From NCBI GenBank assembly GCA_030052745.1, contig JANBVO010000016.1, positions 496,001 to 560,000 of the forward strand: 64,000 bases of DNA. Direction: 5' to 3'. The position numbers and the translations under genes were made by a program. The DNA comes from Pleurostoma richardsiae (lineage: Eukaryota; Ascomycota; Sordariomycetes; Calosphaeriales; Pleurostomataceae). Positions 34,123-43,707 of the stretch are shown here, piece by piece. Under the pieces are notes generated by a model that worked only from the letters and a program-made list of their open reading frames with translations, was not told where the DNA came from and ran no database searches. Position 1 is the stretch's first letter; each line of letters begins with the position of its first letter.

Positions 34123-34394
34123 ATGGTAAGCCAAATCTTTAATTGTACATGACACACCTGACCGGGTTGCAGCCTTCCACCAGCACCACCACGACCGAGG
34201 AGCGCGCTCAGCCATGGCAGTCGATGCCGGAGGTTCAGAACCTGTTCAAGCCGGAGACTCCCGCCGCCAGCGGCCAATCCGGCGCCAGTACGCAGGCTGA
34301 CAAGGCCGAAGACGAGCCCTTGAAGCTCAACTTGTTCCGCATCAACCTGAATGCGGCCACCACCAACATTGCCAATGTGGAGGAGAAGCATTAA
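34123..34394 (+). CDS. Small 74-residue protein, unknown function
   Basis: Two exons, 34123-34125 (only the ATG) and 34173-34394. The intron starts GTAAGC and ends TTGCAG. The protein begins MPSTSTTTEERAQPWQSMPE. It is polar without signal peptide or membrane helix, rich in Ala, Pro, Ser, Thr and Glu, with LFKPETP and a C-terminal stretch KLNLFRINLNAATTNIANVE. No family recognised. A start-codon-only first exon behind a good TATA box is the pattern of some short, highly expressed fungal genes. A start inside exon 2 at the Met of QSMPE would make only about 60 residues. Confidence 0.65.
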
Positions 34395-34897
34395 GAAGCG
34401 GGTCATCATACGATTACGAAGGTTAATGTGACCAGGCGGCGCGAGGGGAGGAGGACTTGGGAAGCATACTGTACTCGGGAATAGCCCAGACTACGTATCA
34501 ACTACGTGTCAAATGCCACTCGTTTATCCAAAGTGCCTGTAAAACTGCCGTGTTGAACATCATGCTGCTGTTTTCGATAGTCTCGATCATTTCTCATCAA
34601 TCCACCAGAATGTGAAAGTCACTTGGAAATCGCGCCAATGGCCCTTGTTTTGGGGACCTCGCGGATGGTATTTCGGCAGGGGTAGGGATGTAGGTAGTGT
34701 GTGCTGGGAGGTGTCTGGAAACGACCTTCCAATCCATGCCTATCTCTCCACTGTACGTAAGCAGGGGTCTCTAGAAGAATAAAAAGACCGCGGGTTGGAC
34801 GCTTCCAGTAGCCACAACTGGCCGCCCGTCGTCCAAAATCCGCCGCGGGAACCGTTGATTCTCATAACAACAACCAACCCTTCCCAAGATACTCAAG
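34395..34897. other. Spacer between small gene and P450
   Basis: About 500 bases holding the small gene's 3' end and the P450 promoter. AATAAAAAG near 34778 is a weak TATA-like word. No gene seen. Confidence 0.45.
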
Positions 34898-36536
34898 ATG
34901 TACATTCTAGCCGTAGTTATCGGCTGCGCTCTAGTACCATGGATCATCAAATCGATTTATCGCAAGAATTCCGGCTTGAAAGACATCCCTAATGCTCATT
35001 TCTCCGTCCCCTATTCACGCCTGTGGTTGCTGTTGATCAAATGGAACAAATTGGAAAATCGGACCCGAATCCATCTCCACCGTCGCCTCGGTCCGGTCGT
35101 TCGGATTGGACCCCGCGAAGTAAGTGTGAATTGCATTGATGACGGGGTTCGTACGATCTACGGCGGAAAGTTCGACAAAGATCCGAGTTTCTACCACGCA
35201 CTGATCGACCAGTAGGTTTCCTGAAGCAATGAGATCGGGCAATGGCTGATCCAGGACAGGACCGTTTTTATGGTCTCTATAATCGGCAACGACGAGCACA
35301 AAAAGCGTAGACGGATGCTTTCCCACTACTATTCCAACACGTCCATTCTCAGCTCTGGGAACCTTGACAGCGTCCTCTCTCGCGTCTCGAGTCGTCTTCG
35401 AGAAGGGTTGGCGGAGTGGGCAAGTACTGGGGCCTCTGTCGACGTCTTCCGGCAGGCTAAATGCTGCATGCTCGACGTTGCCTCCGGCTTCCTCTTTGGG
35501 ATCGAGAACGCGACCGATACTCTACGAGACCCGACCTTTCAGGACGACCTTACAAGGCTGCTCGCGCCCAGTAAACAGAACCTTCACGTGCGGACCAGCC
35601 TCGACTGGCCGATGAGGCCGTATTTCGAAACCTTGCTCGGCGGGAACTTGCAGCCCGATCCCGTCACCAGGGAAAAATGGGAAGCGTGGCTCACAGGATT
35701 GATCATGAACTCCCACAGGACGCACCCTACCAAGCCGTCTGCCACCCACAGCCTGTTCAACCATTTCTACGATAATTTCAAGGCCGCCGATCCCAAAATG
35801 GGGCTTAACGATATGGCTTCTCTCATCGCCGCGGAGTGCGACGATCATGTTTCGGCGACCCACATTGGCTTGGGAGTCCTGTTGTCGTATACCATGTACG
35901 AGCTATCGCGAAAGTCGGACTGGCAGCGGGCGCTCCGGAAAGAGCTCCTCACTGTCTCCGAGCCTAGCGATCAAAAATTGATCCATCGCCTTGCAAAGCT
36001 ACCGGTGCTGGACGCAGTCCTCACCGAGACCATGCGAACCCGTGCACCCTGCCCCGGCCCCTTTCCTCGTGTCGTGCCGGCCTCTGGCTGTCGGCTCGCG
36101 GGGAAGTACGACATCCCCGGTGGCACTATCGTCAGTTCCTCCGCCTGGGCCCTCCACTTTAATCCCCTCCCCTTTCCGTCTCCGGATGAATGGCGACCGA
36201 GAAGGTGGCTTGAAGCCGACAAGGACACGGTCGCGGAGATGCGGAAGTGGATTTGGACATTTGGAAGCGGTACGCGGGTGTGCATTGGCACTCACTTCTC
36301 CCAGCGTGGTAGGTCTCATCCCGTTACCATCCGGATTCCTGATGTCCATTTTCCACGAAGGACGTGCTGACCACGCACGTAAAACCCTAGTCATGAAAGA
36401 GATTATTTTCACCATCTATACAGATTATGAGACTTTCCTAGATGAGGAGTTTACAGAAAATGTGGATCAAGACGATGACTTCTCGTCGGCGCCTAGTTCT
36501 GAGTGTATAAAGCTGAAATTTCGTCGGCCTACGTAG
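34898..36536 (+). CDS. Cytochrome P450 monooxygenase
   Basis: Three exons: 34898-35211, 35260-36308, 36391-36536, total 1509 bases, 502 residues. An N-terminal membrane anchor spans about residues 1-20. LGPVVRIGPREVSVN is the usual fungal beta-1 region. The K-helix ExxR reads ETMR, with the downstream arginine in PFPR. The heme loop FGSGTRVCIG is at residues 439-448 with Cys446 as iron ligand. The I-helix is unusual: where AGxDTT is expected, the sequence reads DDHVSATHIGLGVL, so the Asp-Thr pair is replaced. The C-terminus IKLKFRRPT is normal for the family. It should oxidise a small lipophilic substrate at the ER membrane. It is separated by about 3 kb from the CmcJ-like gene. The stop codon lies in the terminal repeat of a small inverted-repeat element. 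Confidence 0.92.
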
Positions 36537-36925
36537 ATAGATACGCAGCTCAGGGTGGTCAGTAAACAATCATGAGTGGATTGATTAGATTGATCACATA
36601 TAACAATCAAGCGATCAGCGGTCTTTACGAACTGAGCAAAATGATTACCTTTCCACTGGATTGATTGATTGAGGAGATTTTTGGATAGCGGTAGTGTAGC
36701 GATAGTATGTGTGGATGTAGCTTCGGACTCCAACACATAACTGGGGATCGAGGCGCTCCTTAGGGGTTCTGATTGATACTCCGTATTGGCACTCATGAAG
36801 CATGATCAAACACCGATCAGCCAACGAGATGGAACCGAACAAATCAACCACGTATCAAATGTTCCATTGATTGATTACTGACCACCCTAAGATGCGTTTC
36901 GCTACGAAGTAGGTTCGCGAACATG
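36519..36925. mobile_element. Small terminal-inverted-repeat element (MITE-like)
   Basis: Left end near 36519-36573 and right end near 36868-36925 are inverted copies. The core AGGGTGGTCAGTAA is identical, flanked by matching ACGCA outside and CAATCA inside, and weaker similarity (TTCG..CCTAC..GTAG) extends outward to about 55 bases. Total length about 400 bases with no coding capacity. The interior has repeated ATTGATT words. This structure fits a non-autonomous DNA transposon. The exact outer border and target duplication are not certain; TA stands at both possible outer edges. The left arm overlaps the last codons of the P450 gene. Confidence 0.65.
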
Positions 36926-38201
36926 ACGTCTTCTCCCTTCTCGCTCCTTACTGGTGCCCTGGCAAAAGCTATCTTATAGACTTATACATAGGGGATCACG
37001 GCCGTACGCGGTCACCAGACGTAACGCAGTATCAGGCGAGATACAAGCAACGCCCTTAGTCTTGCAGAAGATCATGTCGCGTTATGCGGCAATGCGGTGC
37101 CTATGAGATCAACAGAATGAATGGCCCACATCCTTCTACCTGCCGAAGGCTCGCTTAGCGAGACGGTAAGTAGTTCATAGCTGTTCCTATTCTTACTTCA
37201 TTATTCCTACCTTGCGCAGCATCTCTTTTTAATTCACGGCTCACTGCATATGCAGCTAGTCTAGTTGTACTTCTCGGATCCCATAGGGGATCCAAGAAGT
37301 ACGGCTACCAGTATTAAAACAATATCTGTCTAGTATGTTCCCGTAGCAGTTCAGGGTGGCTGCCACATATTACATTTGGCTAAGAGCGACGCCGATACAC
37401 GATTAATTGGTGTCATTCGTGTGTCGTTGCTACAATAAGCTGGGGCTTATTGCTTAGGTTAGCACGCAGGCAGTCAGGACTGACTGCGTGGGAGTCTGCA
37501 TAGACTAAGGCATGACGTTCAAGTCAGGATATCTGGTAATATGGTGTCAGAAGCTTCATTCTCTAGCTAGTATTCTTGTCTGCCAGACAGGCCTTAAAGA
37601 GGGCCAGGCCTATAGTACGTAGCCCAGGGGCTCCCCTCAGGAGCACCCCGAACACGTAGCACTAATGACTTCCTGGAGGTGACTGTACCGGGGATTATTA
37701 GTGCAACTTATGCAACAATTTGAACGTCGAAGGCACCTTGCAGAAATCCTAGAGTCGTCGTTAGTATCTCCTACAGCACAATTTGCTCTACTCGCACAAC
37801 AGAGATCATAGGAAGAGGGGTTGATTGAACCTCCCTCATTCGCTCACCGATGGTCAATCAGCTCCTGGGATCCCATGAAGCGCTCCTTTGCTGAAAGACC
37901 TCGTGCGAGCCGGCACCAAAAAGACATCGGAATCATCTCCTGAACGCCTGGCTCTTCCTTTCCAAGATTACCTTCTTTAAACGTGGGACGTCAATCATGG
38001 CCTGGGAACGTCTCAACTACTAACTAGCGGTTCGTATCGACAGTTCTCTGCTAATCCGCATCGGAAGAATCACTCTGCGCTGTCACCTGTCTGTGGAGTT
38101 GATTTTTCTCCGGAACCCCCGGTGTGGACAGACATCCATCGTCCAGGAAGACACAGATACTTACGGGGAAAAGTGTGCTCGTGACTTCTTCACCTTCCTG
38201 A
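36926..38201. mobile_element. Possible LTR-retroelement fossil, gene-poor stretch
   Basis: No host gene recognised. ATATGGTGTCAGAAGC near 37540 resembles the primer-binding site complementary to initiator methionine tRNA that follows the 5' LTR in many fungal Copia-like elements. A short open frame follows near 37700. If so, an LTR would lie to its left and only the 5' end of the internal region remains. It looks broken and old. No LTR pair was found. Family assignment is tentative. Confidence 0.25.
37267..37302. repeat. Near-perfect palindrome / hairpin
   Basis: GTACTTCT-C-GGATCCC and GGGATCC-A-AGAAGTAC are inverted around ATAG. There are 15 paired bases per arm with one mismatch. It could form a hairpin within the gene-poor region. 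Role unknown. Confidence 0.6.
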
Positions 38202-38324
38202 CAAGGTCTAAAAAAAATCTAGGGAAAATCCTTATCAGAAAGTACCTTCAATGACAAGCAAATTAGTCGTTGGATGGAGTGCAACTCGTTAAAGATTTTC
38301 CCTTAGATTTTTTTCAACACCTTG
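38202..38324. mobile_element. Short MITE-like inverted-repeat element
   Basis: Arms of about 29-31 bases, 38202-38230 and 38294-38324, are inverted copies reading CAAGGT, four variable bases, AAAAAAATCTA(A)GGGAAAATC. The enclosed loop is about 60 bases. Total about 123 bases without coding capacity. This fits a tiny non-autonomous DNA transposon or a long foldback. No target duplication could be fixed. Confidence 0.6.
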
Positions 38325-39342
38325 CCTGAGTAGTCCAAGCCCTGCTGTGAGTCTGGGGGCGAGGTTTCACACTTGTCAATCATGGAGCCAAATGGGACAT
38401 CCTTATCTCGACGATCATGCAAGCGGGTCAAGAAAGAGTGCCACCTTTCCGGGAACCACTTCACCATTCAAAGTTCGCCGGTTATGAGTGAATCCAGTTA
38501 TTGGAGAGCGAAGACATCCCCTCGTCGCCTTACTCGTTGTGCGGTCCCCGGCTGTTTGGATAGCTCCCATGCGAGCCGATATATCCGTCATCGAAGGCGC
38601 CTCACGTCTCCCTTCAACACCTGCCTTTCTTGTCGAGGTCGCCGACGCCACAAAGCTTGCTTCCACGACTAGTACCCACACAGTAGGTTGTAGCAGCTAA
38701 ATCGGGACGGTGCCGAGAGGTGCCAGCCATGCCGTCTTGCCTCAATATCGGCGTCCCCCAGTCAGCTATAACTTCTCTCAGATGGGGGGCGACCGCGCAC
38801 GCCGAACAATCAGCCGAGTATCTCCTATTATCCACCTCCGGTATCTGGACCTCGTGCGCACCGAGATCCTCTTGGTATAATGGATGTATCCAGACCTGCT
38901 TGAAATGGGAACAATCGTGAGGGTAGGGGTGGTGGGCGACGCATCGGCTGCGACCTTGATTCGAACAGCCCGTGTCTCTATCTGCCCCCCATGCATGGCC
39001 GTGCATGCAGAGACGGTCCAACCGCTCCAGAGATAACATGTCGATGCTCACACCAAACCGTTTCCGGCAATTCCTGCTACACTCAACCCCGCCGCTTCGT
39101 ATCACGGACAGGGAACGCGGCGAATGGTGTTGTGTAGTATGGCTGGGTGAGCTCTCTCTGTGAGACAGTGTCCTCGCCCACGCATGGACGGCCTTCGCAA
39201 CTTTAAAGACGATCGTCCTGCCGCTGAAACACTGCTCCACCTTCCCCCGACGTCGTATTTTAGTTCCCACCTGTCTTCGTTCTCTAGTCTCTCCATATCG
39301 CCATCTCCCTGTCCATCATCACAATCAAGGCTGCCTTCGACC
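38325..39342. other. Spacer before the amino-acid transporter
   Basis: About 1 kb. Long chance frames occur on both strands but show no domain. The final 150 bases carry CT-rich leader sequence (TCTCCATATCGCCATC) before the ATG at 39343. Confidence 0.45.
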
Positions 39343-41505
39343 ATGGCCACCACTGGAGTCATTCCAGGAATCGCTGCCGACGGCGGTGACCCGCGCCTCA
39401 GCTCCTCTCAGGACACCAAGCCTCAGGCTCCCGCCCCTGGCGCAGACGGCCTGCCGGTCTACTCGCCCCCGAGCCACGAGATCGGGCACGTCATCAAGCC
39501 GCAGCAGCGCCGCCTACACGACCCCAATGTGTCCCTCGAGGAGTACATGTACTACGCCGAGCGCGCCCGGGCCGAGGAGGATCTCGACGCCAATACCGCG
39601 CCCAAGACGACCTTGAGGGACGTCATCTTCCCCTCGAGCGGCGGCGGCGCCAGACTGGTCGGCGACGACGGGAGCAGCAGTCCCGCTGCCGATGGGGAGA
39701 AGAAGCATGATACTGGCGCGGTGCGCAGCCCTGCAGAAATCAACCTCAGCAGGGCCGATAAGCGCGCTGTCGTTTCGGACTTGGAGTGGTCGAACGCGAG
39801 CCGGGCGCTGCGATCGGCGACGGCGGCAGCATGCTTCTACCTGATCACCACGGACATCTTAGGCCCCTTCGGCATTGGGTTCGCTATCGGCACGATGGGA
39901 TGGGGTGAAGGGATTGGCCTGTTCACCCTCTTTGGCGCATGTGCTGGATTGTGAGCTCGTTCTCACCACCCGCCTTCATGGTCTGCCGACCGTGACAGCG
40001 TCCGAAGACTGACCATTTTGCAGTTCTGGCTACCTCCTTTGGAAGGTCTTCATGAATGTCGACAGCTATGAGTACCCCGCGAAGAATTACGGAGATCTTT
40101 CGTACCGGATCTATGGTAGCTGGCTGCGTTACCTCACCAACTTCTTGCAGGCACTGCAGCTCATCATATCCGTCGGGGTCATCACCATAGCGAACGGGTA
40201 AAGTCAGCACCGCTCTAGTGGCTCACTCACATTACTGACGAAGCCGAAAGGCAGAGCATCTCGCAGGTCTCCAAGACGCGCCTCTGCTATGTCGTCTGCT
40301 GCCTCATCTGGGCGCTCTGCGGCTTCGTCCTGGGCCAGATCCGCACCCTCCGCCGCTTCGGCTGGCTAGCGAACTTCGCTGTCGTGCTGAACCTAATGGT
40401 CATGTTCATCTCCATGGGCGTTATGGCGCACAGCTCGCCGAACTACAATGCCACCAGTGGCACGGCGGGCTTCGCGCTGGGCGGCGCGAGCGTGACCCCG
40501 GACGCGGCGGGTGTCTATCCGCCCGTGAAGAGGTACGGTGGGGTGCCGCCGAGCAGCAACGGCTTCGTCGGGTCGGTCAATGGGCTCATGCAGGGCGTGT
40601 ACGCGTACGCGGGAGCCCAGCTGTTCATCGAGTTCATGGCGGAGCTGAGAAGGCCGAGGGACTTCCTCAAGGCGATGTGGGGGGCGCAGTTCTTCATCTA
40701 CTCCTGTTATATGGTCTACGGGTGTTATGTCTACTACTGGCAGGGCCAGTACGCGAACCAGGTAAGAAAGTATTTTGCTGCCCGGAGGTGGGCAGAGTAA
40801 GCACAAATAAGCACTCTAATCCAACTCCTTCGGCTCACGCGTCGCGGCACCTGCGACGAGATCCGGTCTTCCATTCATCCTCGCTTACTCAGACTAGCTA
40901 ACACACCTTCGCAGATCGCCTACCAGGGACTGTCCCCCTACGGGTGGCAGACGGCCTGCAACATGATCGCCGTTCTCAGCGGCATCATTGCTGCCACGCT
41001 GTACGGCAATATCGGCATCAAGGTCATTTACAACAACATCCTCGCCGAGCTCTTCGCCGCGCCGCCCCTCAACACCCGCGCCGGGAAGACCCTGTGGGCG
41101 TGCGTCGTGCCCATCTACTGGTCGCTCGCCTTCACCATCGCCGCCTCCATCCCGGACTTCTTCGGCCTCACCAGCGTCACCGCCGCCGTGTGCTTCGTCC
41201 AGTTCACCTACACCTTCCCGGGCCTCATCGGGCTGGGCTTCTTCGTGCAGCGCGAGGCGATGAGGGGCGAGGACCCATTCGACCCGGCGCTCGGGGTGCC
41301 GCGGAGGCGGGACGGCGGGCTGAGGAGGCTGGCTAGGGGGTTCTGCGGCAGGCTGTGGTGGCTCAACACGCTGCTGCTGCTGTACACGCTCGGGTCGCTG
41401 GCCGTAAGCGGGCTGGGGGCGTACTCGGCCATCGAGGGACTGATCAGCGCGTTCAAGGAGCCGCAGATCAATGCCTTTCGCTGCCAGTCGCCGCTGTCGG
41501 GCTAG
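39343..41505 (+). CDS. Amino-acid transporter of the Aa_trans (AAAP) family
   Basis: Four exons: 39343-39950, 40024-40197, 40251-40761, 40915-41505, total 1884 bases, 627 residues. The first 165 residues are hydrophilic and probably cytosolic. Then about eleven helices follow, beginning with ALRSATAAACFYLITTDILGP, as in Mtr/AVT-like neutral amino-acid carriers. Later features include YEYPAKNYGDLSYRIYG, GQIRTLRRFGWLAN and QGVYAYAGAQLFIEFMAELR, the family's helix-6 region. The loop after helix 9 carries RREAM-like and RRR clusters. It is expected in the plasma or vacuolar membrane, moving amino acids with protons. Substrate not readable. All three introns have good borders. Confidence 0.88.
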
Positions 41506-42460
41506 GCTCGGCGCCTTTCATTTTTTGCGGTGATACTGCTACGAGGACGAGGGCTCTACCAAATATTTATTCAGTGTGCGTCTTTCTCATCTCAATACGA
41601 GCCACATAATCAACAATTATTCGCTGGGCTTCTTGATATTGAGGCAAAGATAATAATGCTGGTGCTATATCGTGAGGAAAGCACTGGTAATTAATCACTG
41701 TACAGTGCGCCCTTTAAAGCTGCCACATTTAGACATGAGCGGAGCACTGAGAATATTGTAGAGAAAGAAGTACATCAATTTTCTAGAGCGTGGCGTCAGG
41801 AGCACGAAGATGTAATGCGAAGAGCAATACTCGTCTTTTTTTCCATTCATCACTTTGGCTGGTGAAGGGTTATTTAATATGGCGTCTACACGATACCTCG
41901 GTTCAATGGCACGATCGATCTGGATCTCGGTTACTGGTAGGCGGTGTGAAGGATCTGAATTAAAAATGCTTGGTTGGAACTTAGGACTGACGATCCTTCT
42001 CGTGATGGATGCAGGCTCGGTGTTGAGTCCCGTTTGACACCGATGGCTCGTCGTCACAGGACCTCTTTTTTCGGAACCGAGAGGCTACAGCGGTTCACTG
42101 GTCCGTGACGGCCTCCGACTCCCCGTATGTTTAGTGGAGGGGACCAGCGTGCTGGTTGGTCGGTCATGGTCTTGAATGCGGCCAAGCTGCGTGTGGCCTG
42201 ATTGGCACCCAATAGCCGAACCCCTCAGAGAAAGAGTGTCATGAGACCCTCGTCACTACGAGGAGCATACCCTTCAGTGCTTTCGCATACATCCTCGCGA
42301 GTGTTTGCCTTTACTACGCCAGACTGTGCAAGCATGTCGGAACAGTGTTCATGAAGTCTCTTCGACTCTCAAGTCTCAAATGGCTTGACAACATACCTAC
42401 CTAAGTGATAGGTGGCTCCTCCACGCACAAGCACTTCATGGCATATGCAGCATGGCATCA
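41506..42460. other. Spacer without recognised gene
   Basis: About 950 bases, AT-richer from 41.6 to 42.0 kb, with chance frames only. The right end is the promoter of the DUF3112 gene. Confidence 0.45.
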
Positions 42461-43537
42461 ATGCCAGGCTATGTGGTTCGTTCACCCGTCAACTCCTTCA
42501 AACCCATGTTGACTCAACAATATTAGACCTCCGGGCCGCCTTACACTCCCCGCGTCGCCCAGGTCGGCGGTCGACCTACCGTCAAGGTCGATGTACCCAT
42601 TTCCGCCGTCCTCATCTTCCTCTTCGTTATCGGCGCCGCAGTGCATCTTACCATCCTCCGCCTCAATCTCCGGCAGGAGAGCCGCCGCATTTTCTCTTTT
42701 CTCAACTTCATCTTCTGCATAATCCGCAGCGTCGCCCTGGCGATGCGCATCGCCTGGGCGGCGCACATCAACGACGTCAACCTCGCCATCGCTGCCCAGG
42801 TTTTCACCATGGCCGGGGTCCTGATCCTGTTTGTCGTCAACTTGGTCTTTGTGCGACGGTTCCTTCGCGCGTACGCTGTCTTCGGGCGGCACCTGCTCGT
42901 GCAGATGCTCTATGTCTTCTTGCTCTTCTGCGTGGCGGCTATGCTCGTCATGGTCGTCACTGTGAGCGTCTACAGCTTCTTCACGCTCGACGAGGAGAAG
43001 CGGAAGATCTGCAGGGAGGTGCAGCGCGTCGCGATCACGTATCTGGCGGCCCTTGCGTTCATCCCCATCCCCGCGGTTCTTGTGGGGCTATGCTTTCCAA
43101 GGAAGAGCCATGTCGACAAGTTGAGGCGTCGCGCAAAAGTGCAGCTCTTGCTCTTCACGTCGACTTTGTTGAGCCTCGGGGCAGGTTTCCGGTGCGGAAC
43201 CACGTTCGACCAGCGACCGATCACGCAGCCGGCTTGGTTCCACCATAAAGCCTGCTACTACTGCTTCAACTTCGCCATCGAAATCATTGTGGTCTACTCG
43301 TTCGCCATTTCTCGTGTCGATCCCCGATTCAGGTTGGATAGGACGGACACGGCCGGACTTAAAGTGGCAGGAATCAAGCCTGAACAGGCCGGACAGAGCC
43401 GCATCCCTTTGAACACTGAAGCGGAGGTGTATGGGTTTGATGGTGAGAATGAGCAGGACACGGCTGAGGGAACGCGGGCTGCAGAATGGGCGAACAAAGC
43501 GCAGGCGGAGTTTCAGCACGAAGGTCCTGCTCTGTGA
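42461..43537 (+). CDS. DUF3112 multi-pass membrane protein
   Basis: The main exon is 42527-43537 (337 codons). The short first exon is likely 42461 to about 42472, giving MPGY joined to TSGPPYTPRV after an intron ending CAATATTAG. The exact donor is uncertain because the ATG frame runs into a stop without splicing. About seven hydrophobic segments follow, starting with VPISAVLIFLFVIGAAVHLT, then SFLNFIFCIIRSVALAMRIA. This is the layout of fungal DUF3112 proteins, sometimes compared with G-protein-coupled receptors. The C-terminus is hydrophilic and acidic (about 80 residues). Function unknown. Confidence 0.8.
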
Positions 43538-43707
43538 GAGTCCGATGTGTGAACTAAGGCCGTATCCGTGGTAGGCCGTAATAATATAATACTCAAGAAC
43601 TCGGATCCAAATTTCATGGACTATATCAACCTACACAACAGTCCAGTGTAGGAGAATAACGTCATATGACGGTCCTTAGGGAGCACTGTATCAAGAAGCT
43701 CCGTCTT

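Noticed and set aside
28743-36536. A complete secondary-metabolite cluster.
   Set aside because: No core synthase or precursor peptide is present, so only an accessory island is claimed.
38614-39270. Minus-strand frame of 218 codons with several cysteines.
   Set aside because: No recognisable zinc-finger spacing, no splice support and no domain; likely chance.
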